Below, one piece after another: positions 34,080-42,779 of a stretch of 45,101 bases of DNA. The notes under the pieces are model-generated. The model was not told the DNA's origin, did not search any database, and worked only from the letters and a program-made list of their open reading frames with translations. A program made the position numbers and the translations under genes. The first letter of the stretch is position 1; each line of letters opens with the position of its first letter. Source of the stretch: Metabacillus rhizolycopersici (GTDB taxonomy: Bacteria; Bacillota; Bacilli; Bacillales; Bacillaceae); NCBI RefSeq assembly GCF_020075705.1, contig NZ_JAIQUM010000046.1, forward strand, positions 1 to 45,101, given 5' to 3'.

Positions 34080-35063
34080 TTAGGCATACACATCTTCTAA
34101 AAGTGTATCAATTGATGGTTCCGGGCTATTTTCAGCAAATTCTACAGCATCCTCAATTTCTTGCTTTGCTTCTTCTTGCAGCCTCTTCGCTTCTTCTTCC
34201 GTTAACACATTTGATTCGATTAACAATTCTTTAAATCTCTTAATACCGTCTTTCTTTCTCCATTCCGTTTCCTCTTCGCGTGTACGATATTTCTTCGCAT
34301 CACTTTTGGAATGACCTTTCCAACGATATGTCTTCATTTCAATTAATGTTGGACCATTTCCTTGACGAGCATTTTCAACTGCTTTATCTACGGTATTCAT
34401 TATTTCAATCATGTCATTTCCGTCTATTACCTCACCTGGCATACCGTAAGCGATTGCACGATCTGCAATATTTTCTACTCTTGTCATGTCCTTTACTGGA
34501 CCTGACATTCCATATTGATTGTTTTCGCAAATGAACACTACCGGCAAATCCCAAATCGCTGCAAGATTTAAGGCCTCGTGAAAACTTCCTTCATTAGAAG
34601 CACCATCTCCAAAGAAGCATAATACGACATAGCCCTGTTCTTTCATTTTTGATGTTAACGCTGCACCTACTGCAAGAGGAATCCCGCCCCCTACAATACC
34701 ATTAGCTCCAAGGTTGCCTTTATCAACATCTGCAATATGCATTGATCCACCTTTACCTTTACAATACCCTGTTTCTTTCCCAAACAGTTCGGCCATCATT
34801 TTGTTTACATCACCTTCTTTAGCAATACAATGACCATGACCACGATGAGTACTGATAATTTTATCTTTCGGTTGAAGAACAGCTATAGATCCTGCAGCAG
34901 ACGCCTCCTGCCCTACACAAAGGTGAGTCGTTCCATGGATCTTTCCTTTCGCAAAAAATTGGTCCACTTTTTCATCAAAATATCGGATAAGCCACATTTG
35001 TTTATAAATCTCAGGAAGCTTCTTCTCCGTTATATGGGAAGGTAAATTCAAAGTACTTAACAT
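34080..35063 (-). CDS. Thiamine-diphosphate-dependent E1 alpha subunit, acetoin-dehydrogenase-like
   Basis: The subunit that cleaves the substrate C-C bond with thiamine diphosphate. The TPP motif GDGASNEGSFHEALNLAAIW...CENNQ spans about 152-183. The loop STHRGHGHCIAKEG (71-84) resembles AcoA (acetoin dehydrogenase), as does YCKGKGGSMHI. Length 327 is close to AcoA (about 333). AGGAGG precedes the ATG by 7 bases. First gene of a four-gene operon with a good promoter and tandem operator. Acetoin-type E1 enzymes cleave CH3-CO-CHOH-R acyloins; an ordinary acetoin, pyruvate or branched 2-oxo acid role remains possible. Confidence 0.88.
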   Translation of the reverse strand: MLSTLNLPSHITEKKLPEIYKQMWLIRYFDEKVDQFFAKGKIHGTTHLCVGQEASAAGSIAVLQPKDKIISTHRGHGHCIAKEGDVNKMMAELFGKETGYCKGKGGSMHIADVDKGNLGANGIVGGGIPLAVGAALTSKMKEQGYVVLCFFGDGASNEGSFHEALNLAAIWDLPVVFICENNQYGMSGPVKDMTRVENIADRAIAYGMPGEVIDGNDMIEIMNTVDKAVENARQGNGPTLIEMKTYRWKGHSKSDAKKYRTREEETEWRKKDGIKRFKELLIESNVLTEEEAKRLQEEAKQEIEDAVEFAENSPEPSIDTLLEDVYA

Positions 35064-35076
35064 ATTAGTTCCTCCT

Positions 35077-35112
35077 CTTAACTTTTGTTCTTTGTTGTTA
35101 CATTTGTAAACA
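35077..35112 (-). promoter_or_regulatory. Tandem operator at the E1-E2-E3 operon promoter
   Basis: Minus strand: ACAAATG (35107-35101) inside TGTTTACAAATGTAACA, 4 bases after the -10. Exactly 19 bp on is ACAAAAG (35088-35082) inside GAACAAAAGTTAAG, directly abutting the ribosome site of E1 alpha. Confidence 0.75.
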
Positions 35113-35140
35113 TCATATACTTTTCTGAAAAATCCGTCAA
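35112..35140 (-). promoter_or_regulatory. Sigma-A promoter of the E1-E2-E3 operon
   Basis: -35 TTGACG (35140-35135), 17-bp spacer, -10 TATGAT (35117-35112). The -35 hexamer and spacer length equal those of the polyol permease promoter. Confidence 0.75.
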
Positions 35141-35417
35141 GTTAAAAAAATACTTTTTTTAAGAGTTTACACCAAAATTGCCCATCTAAAAAATGGAGGT
35201 TTTCCGTTTATATCCCCTATTTAAACGGAATATCCTCTAACTAGAACTTAATATATTTCATTCAAGGAAAAGATTGATACAAACGTATGTATTTTGGATT
35301 GTTATAAAAAATGTAACCACATTGAACGAAAGTATTGATTTACCCAAAAAAGTTTTCGATGACAGAAAATAACCTGGAATGAACTTATTTAGGCGCAAAG
35401 TATTCAAGAAAAAACAA

Positions 35418-35461
35418 AAAAACGACCTTGTTATTCTAAACAGAATAACAAGGTCGTTTTT
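35418..35461. terminator. Strong bidirectional terminator, 20-bp perfect stem
   Basis: AAAAACGACCTTGTTATTCT (35418-35437), loop AAAC, then the exact complement (35442-35461), with T-runs on both strands. It isolates the E1 operon from the leftward MFS transcription upstream. Confidence 0.85.
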
Positions 35462-35532
35462 ACTTTTACTTCACTCATATTTACCTTTTGCCCTTTCAGT
35501 TTCATTCACTAGCTTTACATAAAGCGAGACTT

Positions 35533-35663
35533 CCATCAGTGGGGGTTTTCCTTATCCCCCACTGATGGTTAGAGAGACTTATCGGGCTTTTACGGGCAGT
35601 TATCCCCCACCTTCGCCTCTTTGTGATTCACTCAAGCTTAGAGGTGGGGGTATTACTGCCCGT
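35533..35663. mobile_element. Pair of G/C-rich hairpins, possible orphan IS605-type end
   Basis: Hairpin 1: CCATCAGTGGGGG (35533-35545) with its exact complement (35556-35568). Hairpin 2: ACGGGCAGT plus CCCCCACCT (35592-35612) pair with AGGTGGGGG plus ACTGCCCGT (35642-35663) across a small internal loop. Transposase-free palindromic blocks like this resemble the right ends of IS200/IS605 (TnpB) elements, where the guide RNA is also encoded. No TnpB or TnpA ORF is adjacent. Confidence 0.45.
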
Positions 35664-35819
35664 TAATGCGGGATAAAAATTCTCGAACTTAGTCAACTAA
35701 CTTCAAAATGGTATTTAACCCAAAATATTATATTGATTTAATACAAAGCTAGTGTAGTACGCTAAACGAATGAAAAATAGTAGCCAACACATGTCTATTA
35801 ATCATTGGAAATACGTATT

Positions 35820-37043
35820 TTAAGCTGAATGACGAATCATGTCTTTTCGCTCAGCGGCAGCTTTTTTTCCATGAACGAAATAGTAGATTCCAATACACGC
35901 AAGAATCCAGATAGCTGCTGTGAAATATAAATGTCGAAAGCCCATCATTCCAACCACAATTCCTAATAAATACGGTCCCAATCCACTTCCAAGGTCAAGA
36001 AAAATGAAAAACGTAGATGTTGCTAAGGCTGTGCGATTGGGCGGTGATTGCTTGATGGCAATGGCTAGAAAATTTGATTGCACAGTACCATAACCGATCC
36101 CAATAAATACGGCAGATAAAAGAAAGAGAAAGCCATTATGAGCTTGGCTTAATAAGAACAATCCAATTGCCATACACAATAATAGTGGATAGGTCACTCG
36201 ATTTTCTCCGTATTTATCAAACCATTTTCCTGTAATCGGACGAGATACAATCAATGAAGCAGCGTAAACGATAAAGAAGAAACTCGCTACCTCTACTAAT
36301 TGAATGTCTTCTGCATATAACGATAAAAATGCTAAAAGGCTTGAATACGCAAATGTAACAAGAAACAGCAAAACCGAAATAGGAACCGCTTTCAGTTCGA
36401 TGTAATGTCTCACATTAAATCTGCTTATTTTATGTACTTGCTCTTCGGAATCCTCTACTTTTGGTACTTGTAAAAATAAGGATGAAACAAAGCCAATGAT
36501 CGCAATGATGCTTCCAACAAGAATAATCATCTGAAAATCAGCATATCCACTTAGATAGATTCCCAAAAACGGACCAATGGCCATCGCTAAATTCATACTT
36601 GTTGCATAATAACCCGTTCCCTCGCCGCGCCGTTCGTTAGGAATTATATCAGCTGCGACTGCCCCTGCTGCGGTTGTAAGAAATCCATGTGCTGCACCTT
36701 GAATAAAACGAATAATAAAAAGGACGATTAAGCTATTTTCTCCAAAATGGAGAAGCATCGAGATCGTAAAGATAACAAATGATCCGATTAAAGCACGTTT
36801 CCTCCCAATTCGATCTAAATATTTACCGGCAAAAACACGTGCTACTAAAGCGGAAATAACATAAACCCCAACAGTCAGTCCAGCCATCCCCGAACTCGCC
36901 TGATATTCCGACATAACATAAATCGCAACTGTGGCCATTAATAAATAAAAAACAACATGCACAAAAAAATTCGTTAAAGAAATAATGATGAAGTCCTTTG
37001 TCCAAAGCTTTGGCTTATTCTTTTCCCTCTTCACTTCTTTCAA
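35820..37043 (-). CDS. MFS transporter (YwoG/YfkF-like, DHA1 drug-exporter type)
   Basis: About 12 membrane spans in 407 residues. The A-motif GKYLDRIGRKRALIGSF follows span 2, and its degenerate repeat GKWFDKYGENRVTY lies in the second half. PNERRGEGTGYYATSMNLAMAIGPFLG is typical of drug-efflux DHA1 proteins. The frame opens at TTG (37043) or GTG (37034); neither has a good ribosome site, so the start is uncertain. It is separated from the catabolic genes by the strong terminator at 35418-35461. Substrate unknown. Confidence 0.8.
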   Translation of the reverse strand: MKEVKREKNKPKLWTKDFIIISLTNFFVHVVFYLLMATVAIYVMSEYQASSGMAGLTVGVYVISALVARVFAGKYLDRIGRKRALIGSFVIFTISMLLHFGENSLIVLFIIRFIQGAAHGFLTTAAGAVAADIIPNERRGEGTGYYATSMNLAMAIGPFLGIYLSGYADFQMIILVGSIIAIIGFVSSLFLQVPKVEDSEEQVHKISRFNVRHYIELKAVPISVLLFLVTFAYSSLLAFLSLYAEDIQLVEVASFFFIVYAASLIVSRPITGKWFDKYGENRVTYPLLLCMAIGLFLLSQAHNGFLFLLSAVFIGIGYGTVQSNFLAIAIKQSPPNRTALATSTFFIFLDLGSGLGPYLLGIVVGMMGFRHLYFTAAIWILACIGIYYFVHGKKAAAERKDMIRHSA

Positions 37044-37096
37044 TCAATGATAATAGTTTAATAGAAAATTATGGTAGAACTTTATTTTAGTAAATT

Positions 37097-37498
37097 TTAA
37101 GGCCTATATCCATAGCCAAACGAAAATAAGAAGCTAAAAAAGATAAAGAGGGTAGCTGAGGGAATGAAACTCAATAAAATAAGTATCTTAGACATCTTGG
37201 TTCGAGCCTTAGTAAACCATTTAAAGTATATAAAAATGATGATACCAATTAAGGGCAAGAAAAGATAATTAGTTATTGTGTCAACCCATCCTGAATTCTT
37301 ATCCCAATATGCATCAGGAACAGGGAGAACACCCTCAAATTCCTTATCAATTCTATTCTTAACAGTAATGAAAAAATATGAAACTACTAAATAATAAGCG
37401 ACAATTATACTTTTGACCCACCAAAAGAAGTATTTATTGAAAATCACGATTATAATAATGAACGCCAAAATTACGAAACAACCTATGTATTGTTGCAT
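37097..37498 (-). CDS. Small four-span membrane protein, unknown function
   Basis: 133 residues with hydrophobic segments at about 4-22, 27-47, 74-93 and 102-127, and a charged loop (NRIDKEFEGVLPVPDAYWDKNSGW) between spans 2 and 3. GGAGG precedes the ATG. I recognise no family. It may share a transcript with the MFS gene 53 bases downstream. Confidence 0.65.
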   Translation of the reverse strand: MQQYIGCFVILAFIIIIVIFNKYFFWWVKSIIVAYYLVVSYFFITVKNRIDKEFEGVLPVPDAYWDKNSGWVDTITNYLFLPLIGIIIFIYFKWFTKARTKMSKILILLSFIPSATLFIFFSFLFSFGYGYRP

Positions 37499-37563
37499 GT
37501 CAATAATTCCTCCCCTTCTAAAACCTTATCTAAAATTTGGAAAAATATCAACAAAAGCAGAAA

Positions 37564-37598
37564 AAAAGGACCTTCTCTTTTTAAGTGAAAGTCCTTTT
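37564..37598 (-). terminator. Terminator of the aldo/keto reductase gene
   Basis: AAAAGGAC (37564-37571) pairs with GTCCTTTT (37591-37598). On the minus strand a seven-T run ends it. Confidence 0.7.
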
Positions 37599-37662
37599 CT
37601 AACAAATTTAACATTATTCATAAAGCCTGATGTAACAGCTAATTGATTTGCATAACAATTTT

Positions 37663-37698
37663 CCATCTCATTCAACTTTTTTAAGTTGAATGAGATGG
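37663..37698. repeat. Perfect inverted repeat, 16-bp arms
   Basis: CCATCTCATTCAACTT and AAGTTGAATGAGATGG around a TTTT loop. It sits between the reductase stop and its terminator, with no T-run of its own. Confidence 0.7.
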
Positions 37699-37755
37699 AT
37701 TCTGTATAGTAAGAAGGGATTGTTTGTTGTTGTTCCCTTTCTCCTATGTTATTTA

Positions 37756-38688
37756 TTAACGAAATGTTCGGTCAATCTCTTGAATTTCTTCTGCTGTTAA
37801 GACAACATCTAATGTTTTTAAATTATCTAGTACTTGTTCTGCCCTCTTTGCACCTGGAATCACACTATCAATGGACTCACGTGTTAAATACCAAGCTAAG
37901 ACAACATGAGCTACATCTACTTGCTTTGCATGAGCAATCTCACGAATTTTTTCTACTTTTTCTAAGTTTTTCGCAAATACTTCTCCTTGTAAATGCGGCA
38001 TATTTGAACGAAGGTCATTGAATACCGTGTCTTTATAGTATTTACCAGCTAATATACCAGCTGCAAGCGGGAAGTAAGGAATAAACGAAATTCCCTTTTC
38101 TATTGTATATGGGAATAATTCTTTTTCAGCAGAGCGCTGCAATAAGTTGTATTCACCTTGATACACATCAACGTAACCATCTTTATTCGCTTCCTTCAAC
38201 TGCTCAATCGAGAAATTAGATACCCCGATCGATCGAATTTTCCCTTCATCTTTTAATTGCTTTAAAGCACCAACCGCTTCATACTTCGGTGTATCATTAT
38301 CTGGAAAATGAATATAGAATAAATCAATGTAGTCTGTTTGAAGACGTTGTAAGCTTTCCTCAACCGCCTGTTTTAAAAATTCCGGAGAATTGTCCAATAC
38401 AACATCTTGTCCAACAAATTTATGCGCACCTTTTGTTGCCAGAATAATGTCACTGCGCTTACCTGTTTCTTTAATGACCTCTCCGACTAATTCTTCAGAA
38501 CGCCCTGGTCCGTAAATGAATGCAGTATCTAAAAAATTGACACCGTGATGAATAGCTGTTCGCACCAACTCTTTTCCTGCTTCTTCATCTAAATTTGGAT
38601 AAAGATTATGTCCTCCAACAGCGTTCGTTCCAAGTCCAATCGGATTGACGTAGATACCTGTTTTTCCTAATTGTGTTTGCTTAGTCAT
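37756..38688 (-). CDS. Aldo/keto reductase, IolS/YccK-like
   Basis: An NADPH-dependent carbonyl reductase with the AKR barrel. Catalytic Asp and Tyr are in [11 protein letters not shown], Lys in ILATKGAH, His in [26 protein letters not shown] and [18 protein letters not shown] are very close to what I recall of B. subtilis IolS. Length is 310. Immediately upstream is an IclR regulator in the same direction, 77 bases away, perhaps its controller. Physiological substrate unknown. Confidence 0.87.
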   Translation of the reverse strand: MTKQTQLGKTGIYVNPIGLGTNAVGGHNLYPNLDEEAGKELVRTAIHHGVNFLDTAFIYGPGRSEELVGEVIKETGKRSDIILATKGAHKFVGQDVVLDNSPEFLKQAVEESLQRLQTDYIDLFYIHFPDNDTPKYEAVGALKQLKDEGKIRSIGVSNFSIEQLKEANKDGYVDVYQGEYNLLQRSAEKELFPYTIEKGISFIPYFPLAAGILAGKYYKDTVFNDLRSNMPHLQGEVFAKNLEKVEKIREIAHAKQVDVAHVVLAWYLTRESIDSVIPGAKRAEQVLDNLKTLDVVLTAEEIQEIDRTFR

Positions 38689-38765
38689 TTTCCATTCCCC
38701 TTTTCATGCTTTTTATTTTAGACAAGTGAAACAATGGATTTCTACAGACTTTGTAAGTCAGAGCC

Positions 38766-39512
38766 TTAGCTTATTTCATTTGTTATTTCTTTACTGCCAT
38801 CAATCATCTTACGCGTTAAGCTCCGCAAAATACTCCTTTTCATACTTTCGCTTGGGCCAGCTATTGCAACGGCCGCTATGATTTGCTTGTCACGAAACAC
38901 AGGAGCTGCTATACAACGAACTCCTAAAAATCTCTCTTCATCATCTATCGCAAACCCTTGTTTTTTGATGACATTTAAATGATGGAAAAAAAGCTCTGGA
39001 TCTACAAATGTATGCTCCGTTGCTTGCGTCAAAGAAAGATGAGAAAATAGATCTTTTTGCTCGTTTGGATTTAAATGGGCCAATATCACTTTTCCTATCG
39101 CGCTTTGATGAGCAGGAGAACGATTACCAATCTCTTGATGAAAAGGTTCTTTGAAAGGAGGTTTAATCATTTGCTGCATGACCAATTCCATTCCATTTAG
39201 TGTCCCAATATACACGTTTTCTCCCACACTCACCCCCAAACGATATGGACTTTGTAAGGTAGTCCAGTCAATAGATGATTTTCCTTCACTAGTGGAAAGA
39301 AACATCCCACTGTTCAATTCAAAGTATTTACCACATTTCTTAATATAGTCCATATCTTCCAACGTATTTACTAACCGAAAAGCCGTCGTCTTCGTTAGCC
39401 CAAGCATCTCATAAATCTCTCTCAACGTTAAAGATCGATTTTTTTTCAATAACTCTAAGATCTGGAGTCCCTTTTTTAATGTAGAAGCTTCATATTTACT
39501 CACAAAGTTCAC
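38766..39512 (-). CDS. IclR-family transcriptional regulator
   Basis: 248 residues. The N-terminal winged HTH (about 10-70) has LTLREIYEMLGLTKTTAFRLVNTLEDMDYIKK. The C-terminal effector domain shows the IclR signature SAIGKVILAHL and the closing GVRCIAAPVFRDKQIIAAVAIAGPS. IclR proteins control degradation or uptake genes in response to small acids or sugars. The likely target is the aldo/keto reductase downstream. The shared ACAAATG operator is not seen at its promoter. Confidence 0.88.
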   Translation of the reverse strand: MNFVSKYEASTLKKGLQILELLKKNRSLTLREIYEMLGLTKTTAFRLVNTLEDMDYIKKCGKYFELNSGMFLSTSEGKSSIDWTTLQSPYRLGVSVGENVYIGTLNGMELVMQQMIKPPFKEPFHQEIGNRSPAHQSAIGKVILAHLNPNEQKDLFSHLSLTQATEHTFVDPELFFHHLNVIKKQGFAIDDEERFLGVRCIAAPVFRDKQIIAAVAIAGPSESMKRSILRSLTRKMIDGSKEITNEIS

Positions 39513-39656
39513 CTCGGCTCTGAAACCATCTTAAACCACATTCAAAATTTAATTCAATCATTAAGGTTTTTGTTCCACTATTTGAAACTTTTTGTTGATC
39601 TATGCCCTATACTTAATCTTCACCCATTATCCTAAAATAGAAATAAGCGCTGTTCC

Positions 39657-40017
39657 TTGTTTCGGGAAAGCGCCGTAATTTTCATTCATAACCTACCTTT
39701 TAGTTTTTGGGGGTTTAATAATGGTAATGGAACTTACTACTTCTTTAACAGTCATCACACCTGCACTTGGACCAACCTTTGGAAAGATTATTGCTTCCAC
39801 TTTAAATTGGCGCTATATTTTTATTTTTCTCTTACCCATTCTTATGATTTCCTTCATTGCTGGTTCTTTTTCTATTGAACAAGGTAAACCAGTGGAAAAG
39901 GTGAAATTTGATGATACGAGTGTCATTTTTATCATGATTACATTTGTCGGAATTGTTTATGGCTTTAGTCGCGCAGGTGAGCTAGGTTGGACTAGCATTG
40001 TTAATTCTTATCCGTAG
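39657..40017 (+). pseudogene. Fragment of a DHA2-type multidrug MFS transporter
   Basis: The frame reading ITYLLVFGGLIMVM, TPALGPTFGKIIASTLNWRYIFIFLLPI and VGIVYGFSRAGELGW matches only the middle of 14-span EmrB/LmrB-like exporters (motif C with ALGPT, then span 6-7). The N-terminal third and everything after about span 7 are absent, and the part before 39690 continues in another frame. No ribosome site. A non-functional remnant. Confidence 0.7.
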
Positions 40018-40111
40018 AACAAAATAAGTTTAAGTATTATAGATACTTTGAACATTACTGAAAACTCAACTACACAACCGTAAAATTGGAAAAATTTCAA
40101 TAATTTAGTGC

Positions 40112-40117
40112 TATAAT
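40112..40117 (+). promoter_or_regulatory. Extended -10 promoter of the Bce-type two-component genes
   Basis: TGCTATAAT (TATAAT at 40112-40117, with TG one base upstream) about 67 bases before the response-regulator ATG. No good -35 at the right distance; the extended -10 may compensate. Confidence 0.55.
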
Positions 40118-40183
40118 ATTATCAAAAATATAGCTTACTAATAGGTAACATCCTTTAAATACTCATTAAGAAAGGATATCTAC

Positions 40184-40855
40184 ATGTATAAAATTCTAAT
40201 CGTTGAAGATGACCTTGTAATTGCAAAAACCGTGATGAAACACCTGACATCATGGGGATATGATGTGGAATGTGCGGAGGATTTTAAAAATGTTTTAGGC
40301 GAGTTTGTTTCCTTTGATCCGCAGCTGGTACTTTTAGATATATCCTTGCCATTCTTCAATGGCTACCATTGGTGTACGGAGATTCGAAAACTTTCCAAAG
40401 TTCCTATCATCTTTATCTCTTCTGTCTCCGATAATATGAACATTGTCATGGCGATTAATATGGGTGGAGATGATTTTGTTGCCAAGCCATTTGACCTCAA
40501 TGTCCTTACTTCCAAAGTACAGGCTTTATTACGTCGCACCTATGATTTTACCGGGCAAACCCATTTATTTGAACATAAAGGAGCCATCCTCAATACGAGC
40601 GATTCTACCTTGACGTTTAATGGGGAGAAAATAGAGCTATCCAAAAACGATTATAAAATCCTACATATCCTCCTGGAAAACAAAGGGAAAATAGTGTCCA
40701 GAGACACTTTGATGACAAGACTTTGGGAAACTGATGACTTTATTGATGATAATACACTGACGGTGAATATCAATCGTTTACGAAAAAAATTAGCCGATAT
40801 TGAACTTGACGATTTTATTAAAACGAAAAAAGGGATTGGATATTTGGTAGAGTGA
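40184..40855 (+). CDS. OmpR-family response regulator (BceR-like)
   Basis: The receiver domain (1-118) has acidic E8-D9-D10, phospho-acceptor D52 in LLDISLPFFNG, and the KPFD lysine. The winged helix (about 130-223) has NDYKILHILLENKGKIVSRDTLMTRLW and NTLTVNINRLRKKL. It is activated by the membrane kinase encoded next and switches on the ABC genes downstream. AAAGGA precedes the ATG. Its stop overlaps the kinase start region. The BceR/YxdJ group is confident; which peptide antibiotic is sensed is not. Confidence 0.92.
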   Translation: MYKILIVEDDLVIAKTVMKHLTSWGYDVECAEDFKNVLGEFVSFDPQLVLLDISLPFFNGYHWCTEIRKLSKVPIIFISSVSDNMNIVMAINMGGDDFVAKPFDLNVLTSKVQALLRRTYDFTGQTHLFEHKGAILNTSDSTLTFNGEKIELSKNDYKILHILLENKGKIVSRDTLMTRLWETDDFIDDNTLTVNINRLRKKLADIELDDFIKTKKGIGYLVE

Positions 40856-40857
40856 AA

Positions 40858-41871
40858 ATGAATAAGAACGAATTTTTAAAACTAACCATTTCCTATTTTA
40901 AGTCGCACAAATCTAACTATATTCTCTTCTGTTTGTTTGCGGGGATATTCTCTATTACTTTTTCACTCTATCATTTACCACTGGAACCAGTCGTCTATGC
41001 TTTTACCTTATGTGTCTATATAGGTCTTATTTTTGGAATCATAGATTTTATAAAATATTACAAGCGCCATAAATTTTTAGTAGATTTACAAAAGCGAATC
41101 ACTGTGAGTATAGATGAACTTCCCCCTTCCAGGGATATGTTTGAGAAAGACTATAGAACATTGATGACCCTGCTTCATAACGCGAAAGTGCAAACCGCTT
41201 CAAAAGCTGATCTTACACGTACAGATATGGTCGACTATTTCACCCTATGGGCCCATCAAATTAAAACACCAATAGCAGCGATGCACCTTCTACTCCAGAC
41301 CGAAGAAAACGAACAAAACGCTGAATTGTCGATGGAGCTATTTAAGATTGAGCAATATGTAGAAATGGTGCTGCAATATCTTCGTCTTGACAATATGACC
41401 TCTGATTTTGTGCTAAAAAGGTACAGCTTAGATGATATTGTCAAACAAGCTGTCCGGAAATATGCAAAAATGTTTATTCGAAAAAAGATAAAGCTTTCTT
41501 TTACAGAATTAAGCTGTGAAGTATTAACAGATGAAAAATGGCTTGTCTTTGTCATCGAACAGATCTTATCAAACGCCATTAAATACACGAATAAAGGTAA
41601 AATTTCGATTTATATGAATCCAACTAAGGAAAAGACGCTTGTCATTGAAGATACAGGCATAGGGATTGCACCTGAAGACTTGCCTCGTGTATGTGAAAAA
41701 GGATACACAGGCTATAATGGCCGTGCAGATAAAAAATCGACAGGGATCGGTTTATACCTTTGCAAGCAGATTTTAACAAAGTTATCTCACACTATCGAGA
41801 TGGAATCTGAGGTAGGAAAAGGAACCAAGATATTCATTGATTTAGCAACAAATGATCTTCATGTCGAATGA
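40858..41871 (+). CDS. Intramembrane-sensing histidine kinase (BceS-like)
   Basis: Two membrane helices (about 18-37 and 42-62) with almost no external loop, the hallmark of BceS-type kinases that sense through their partner ABC transporter. The H-box is LWAHQIKTPIAAMHL. The ATPase domain shows FVIEQILSNAIKYTNKG (N box), IEDTGIGIAPEDLPRVCEKGYTG and STGIGLYLCKQI (G boxes). I use the ATG at 40858; a GTG two codons earlier (40852) overlaps the regulator stop by 4 bases and is possible. 337 residues. Confidence 0.9.
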   Translation: MNKNEFLKLTISYFKSHKSNYILFCLFAGIFSITFSLYHLPLEPVVYAFTLCVYIGLIFGIIDFIKYYKRHKFLVDLQKRITVSIDELPPSRDMFEKDYRTLMTLLHNAKVQTASKADLTRTDMVDYFTLWAHQIKTPIAAMHLLLQTEENEQNAELSMELFKIEQYVEMVLQYLRLDNMTSDFVLKRYSLDDIVKQAVRKYAKMFIRKKIKLSFTELSCEVLTDEKWLVFVIEQILSNAIKYTNKGKISIYMNPTKEKTLVIEDTGIGIAPEDLPRVCEKGYTGYNGRADKKSTGIGLYLCKQILTKLSHTIEMESEVGKGTKIFIDLATNDLHVE

Positions 41872-41905
41872 CTTTCTCCCACTTGCAACCTTCATTCTAC
41901 CGAAT

Positions 41906-41921
41906 CTTACAAAATTGTTAG
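41906..41921 (+). promoter_or_regulatory. Putative BceR binding site before the ABC genes
   Basis: CTTACAAAATTGTTAG is a near-palindrome (one mismatch pair) about 32 bases upstream of a -35 TTGGCC (41953-41958) and -10 TATACT with 16-bp spacing. This resembles the layout reported for BceR-type regulators. Confidence 0.5.
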
Positions 41922-41927
41922 ATTAGA

Positions 41928-41972
41928 CGAGGAAATGTAAGCCAAAGCTATGTTGGCCCGTTTCCTCGTTTT
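41928..41972 (+). terminator. Terminator between the kinase and ABC genes
   Basis: CGAGGAAA (41928-41935) pairs with TTTCCTCG (41961-41968), followed by TTTT. It separates constitutive regulator transcripts from the inducible transporter transcript; the transporter promoter overlaps it. Confidence 0.65.
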
Positions 41973-42011
41973 GCTATACTGAGCATAGCAAATTTGACGG
42001 AGGTAATGACG

Positions 42012-42779
42012 ATGTTCATATTAGAAGTGAAAAATGTAAAAAAGGTATATACTTCCCGCTTTGGAGGGAATCAAGTTCAAGCATTATCAGATGTCACTTT
42101 TTCAGTAGAAAAGGGTGAGTATGTTGCGATTATGGGAGAGTCTGGTTCTGGAAAAACGACTTTGCTGAATACTTTAGCTGCACTCGACAAACCAACAAGC
42201 GGTGAGGTTCTATTAAATGGTCAAAATATTGTTTCCATTAAGGAAAAGGAAATTTCGATGTTCCGACGTGAAAATCTAGGTTTTGTGTTTCAAGATTTTA
42301 ATCTGCTCGATACATTTTCTTTACAGGACAACATCTTTTTGCCACTAGTACTATCGGGGAAGTCTTACGAGGAAATGAACAGCCATCTACAGCCGATTGC
42401 AAAAAAACTGGGTATCAGCGACATTTTGCCAAAATTCCCATATGAAGTGTCTGGTGGTCAGAAACAACGGGCAGCCGTAGCAAGGGCTTTAATTACAAAT
42501 CCGCAGTTAATTCTTGCCGACGAACCAACGGGTGCTTTGGATTCCCATTCAACCGAAGAGTTACTTCGTTTATTTACTACGATTAATCAGGGTGGTCAAA
42601 CGCTTTTAATGGTTACCCACAGTACAAAGGCTGCCAGTCACGCTAGTCGTGTCCTCTTTATTAAAGACGGTGCTGTTTTCCATCAGCTTTATAAAGGTTC
42701 AATGTCGAATGAAGAAATGTATCAATTGATTTCCGACACGTTAAACATTATGGCAACGGGTGGTGCAAGAAATGCGTAA
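42012..42779 (+). CDS. Bce-type ABC transporter ATP-binding protein
   Basis: The ATPase of a peptide-antibiotic detoxification transporter. Walker A GESGSGKTTLLN, Q-loop FQDFNLLD, signature VSGGQKQR, Walker B LILADEPTGALD, switch His MVTHS. I start at the ATG at 42012, because GGAGGT lies 7 bases upstream; in-frame starts at 41994 and 42006 are less well placed. 255 residues. The last 8 bases overlap the permease gene, so translation is coupled. Confidence 0.92.
   Translation: MFILEVKNVKKVYTSRFGGNQVQALSDVTFSVEKGEYVAIMGESGSGKTTLLNTLAALDKPTSGEVLLNGQNIVSIKEKEISMFRRENLGFVFQDFNLLDTFSLQDNIFLPLVLSGKSYEEMNSHLQPIAKKLGISDILPKFPYEVSGGQKQRAAVARALITNPQLILADEPTGALDSHSTEELLRLFTTINQGGQTLLMVTHSTKAASHASRVLFIKDGAVFHQLYKGSMSNEEMYQLISDTLNIMATGGARNA

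Larger units (their letters stand above)
35064..35819. other. Gene-free region: promoter, strong terminator and nested hairpins
   Basis: From left to right: operator and promoter of the E1 operon (35077-35140), unassigned AT-rich DNA, a 20-bp-stem terminator (35418-35461), two G/C-rich hairpins resembling IS605-type ends (35533-35663), and about 150 bases without features before the MFS stop codon. Confidence 0.7.

Noticed and set aside
39657..40017. A short functional MFS-like protein
   Set aside because: Only a middle segment of the family is present, the frame is broken at its start and no ribosome site is found.
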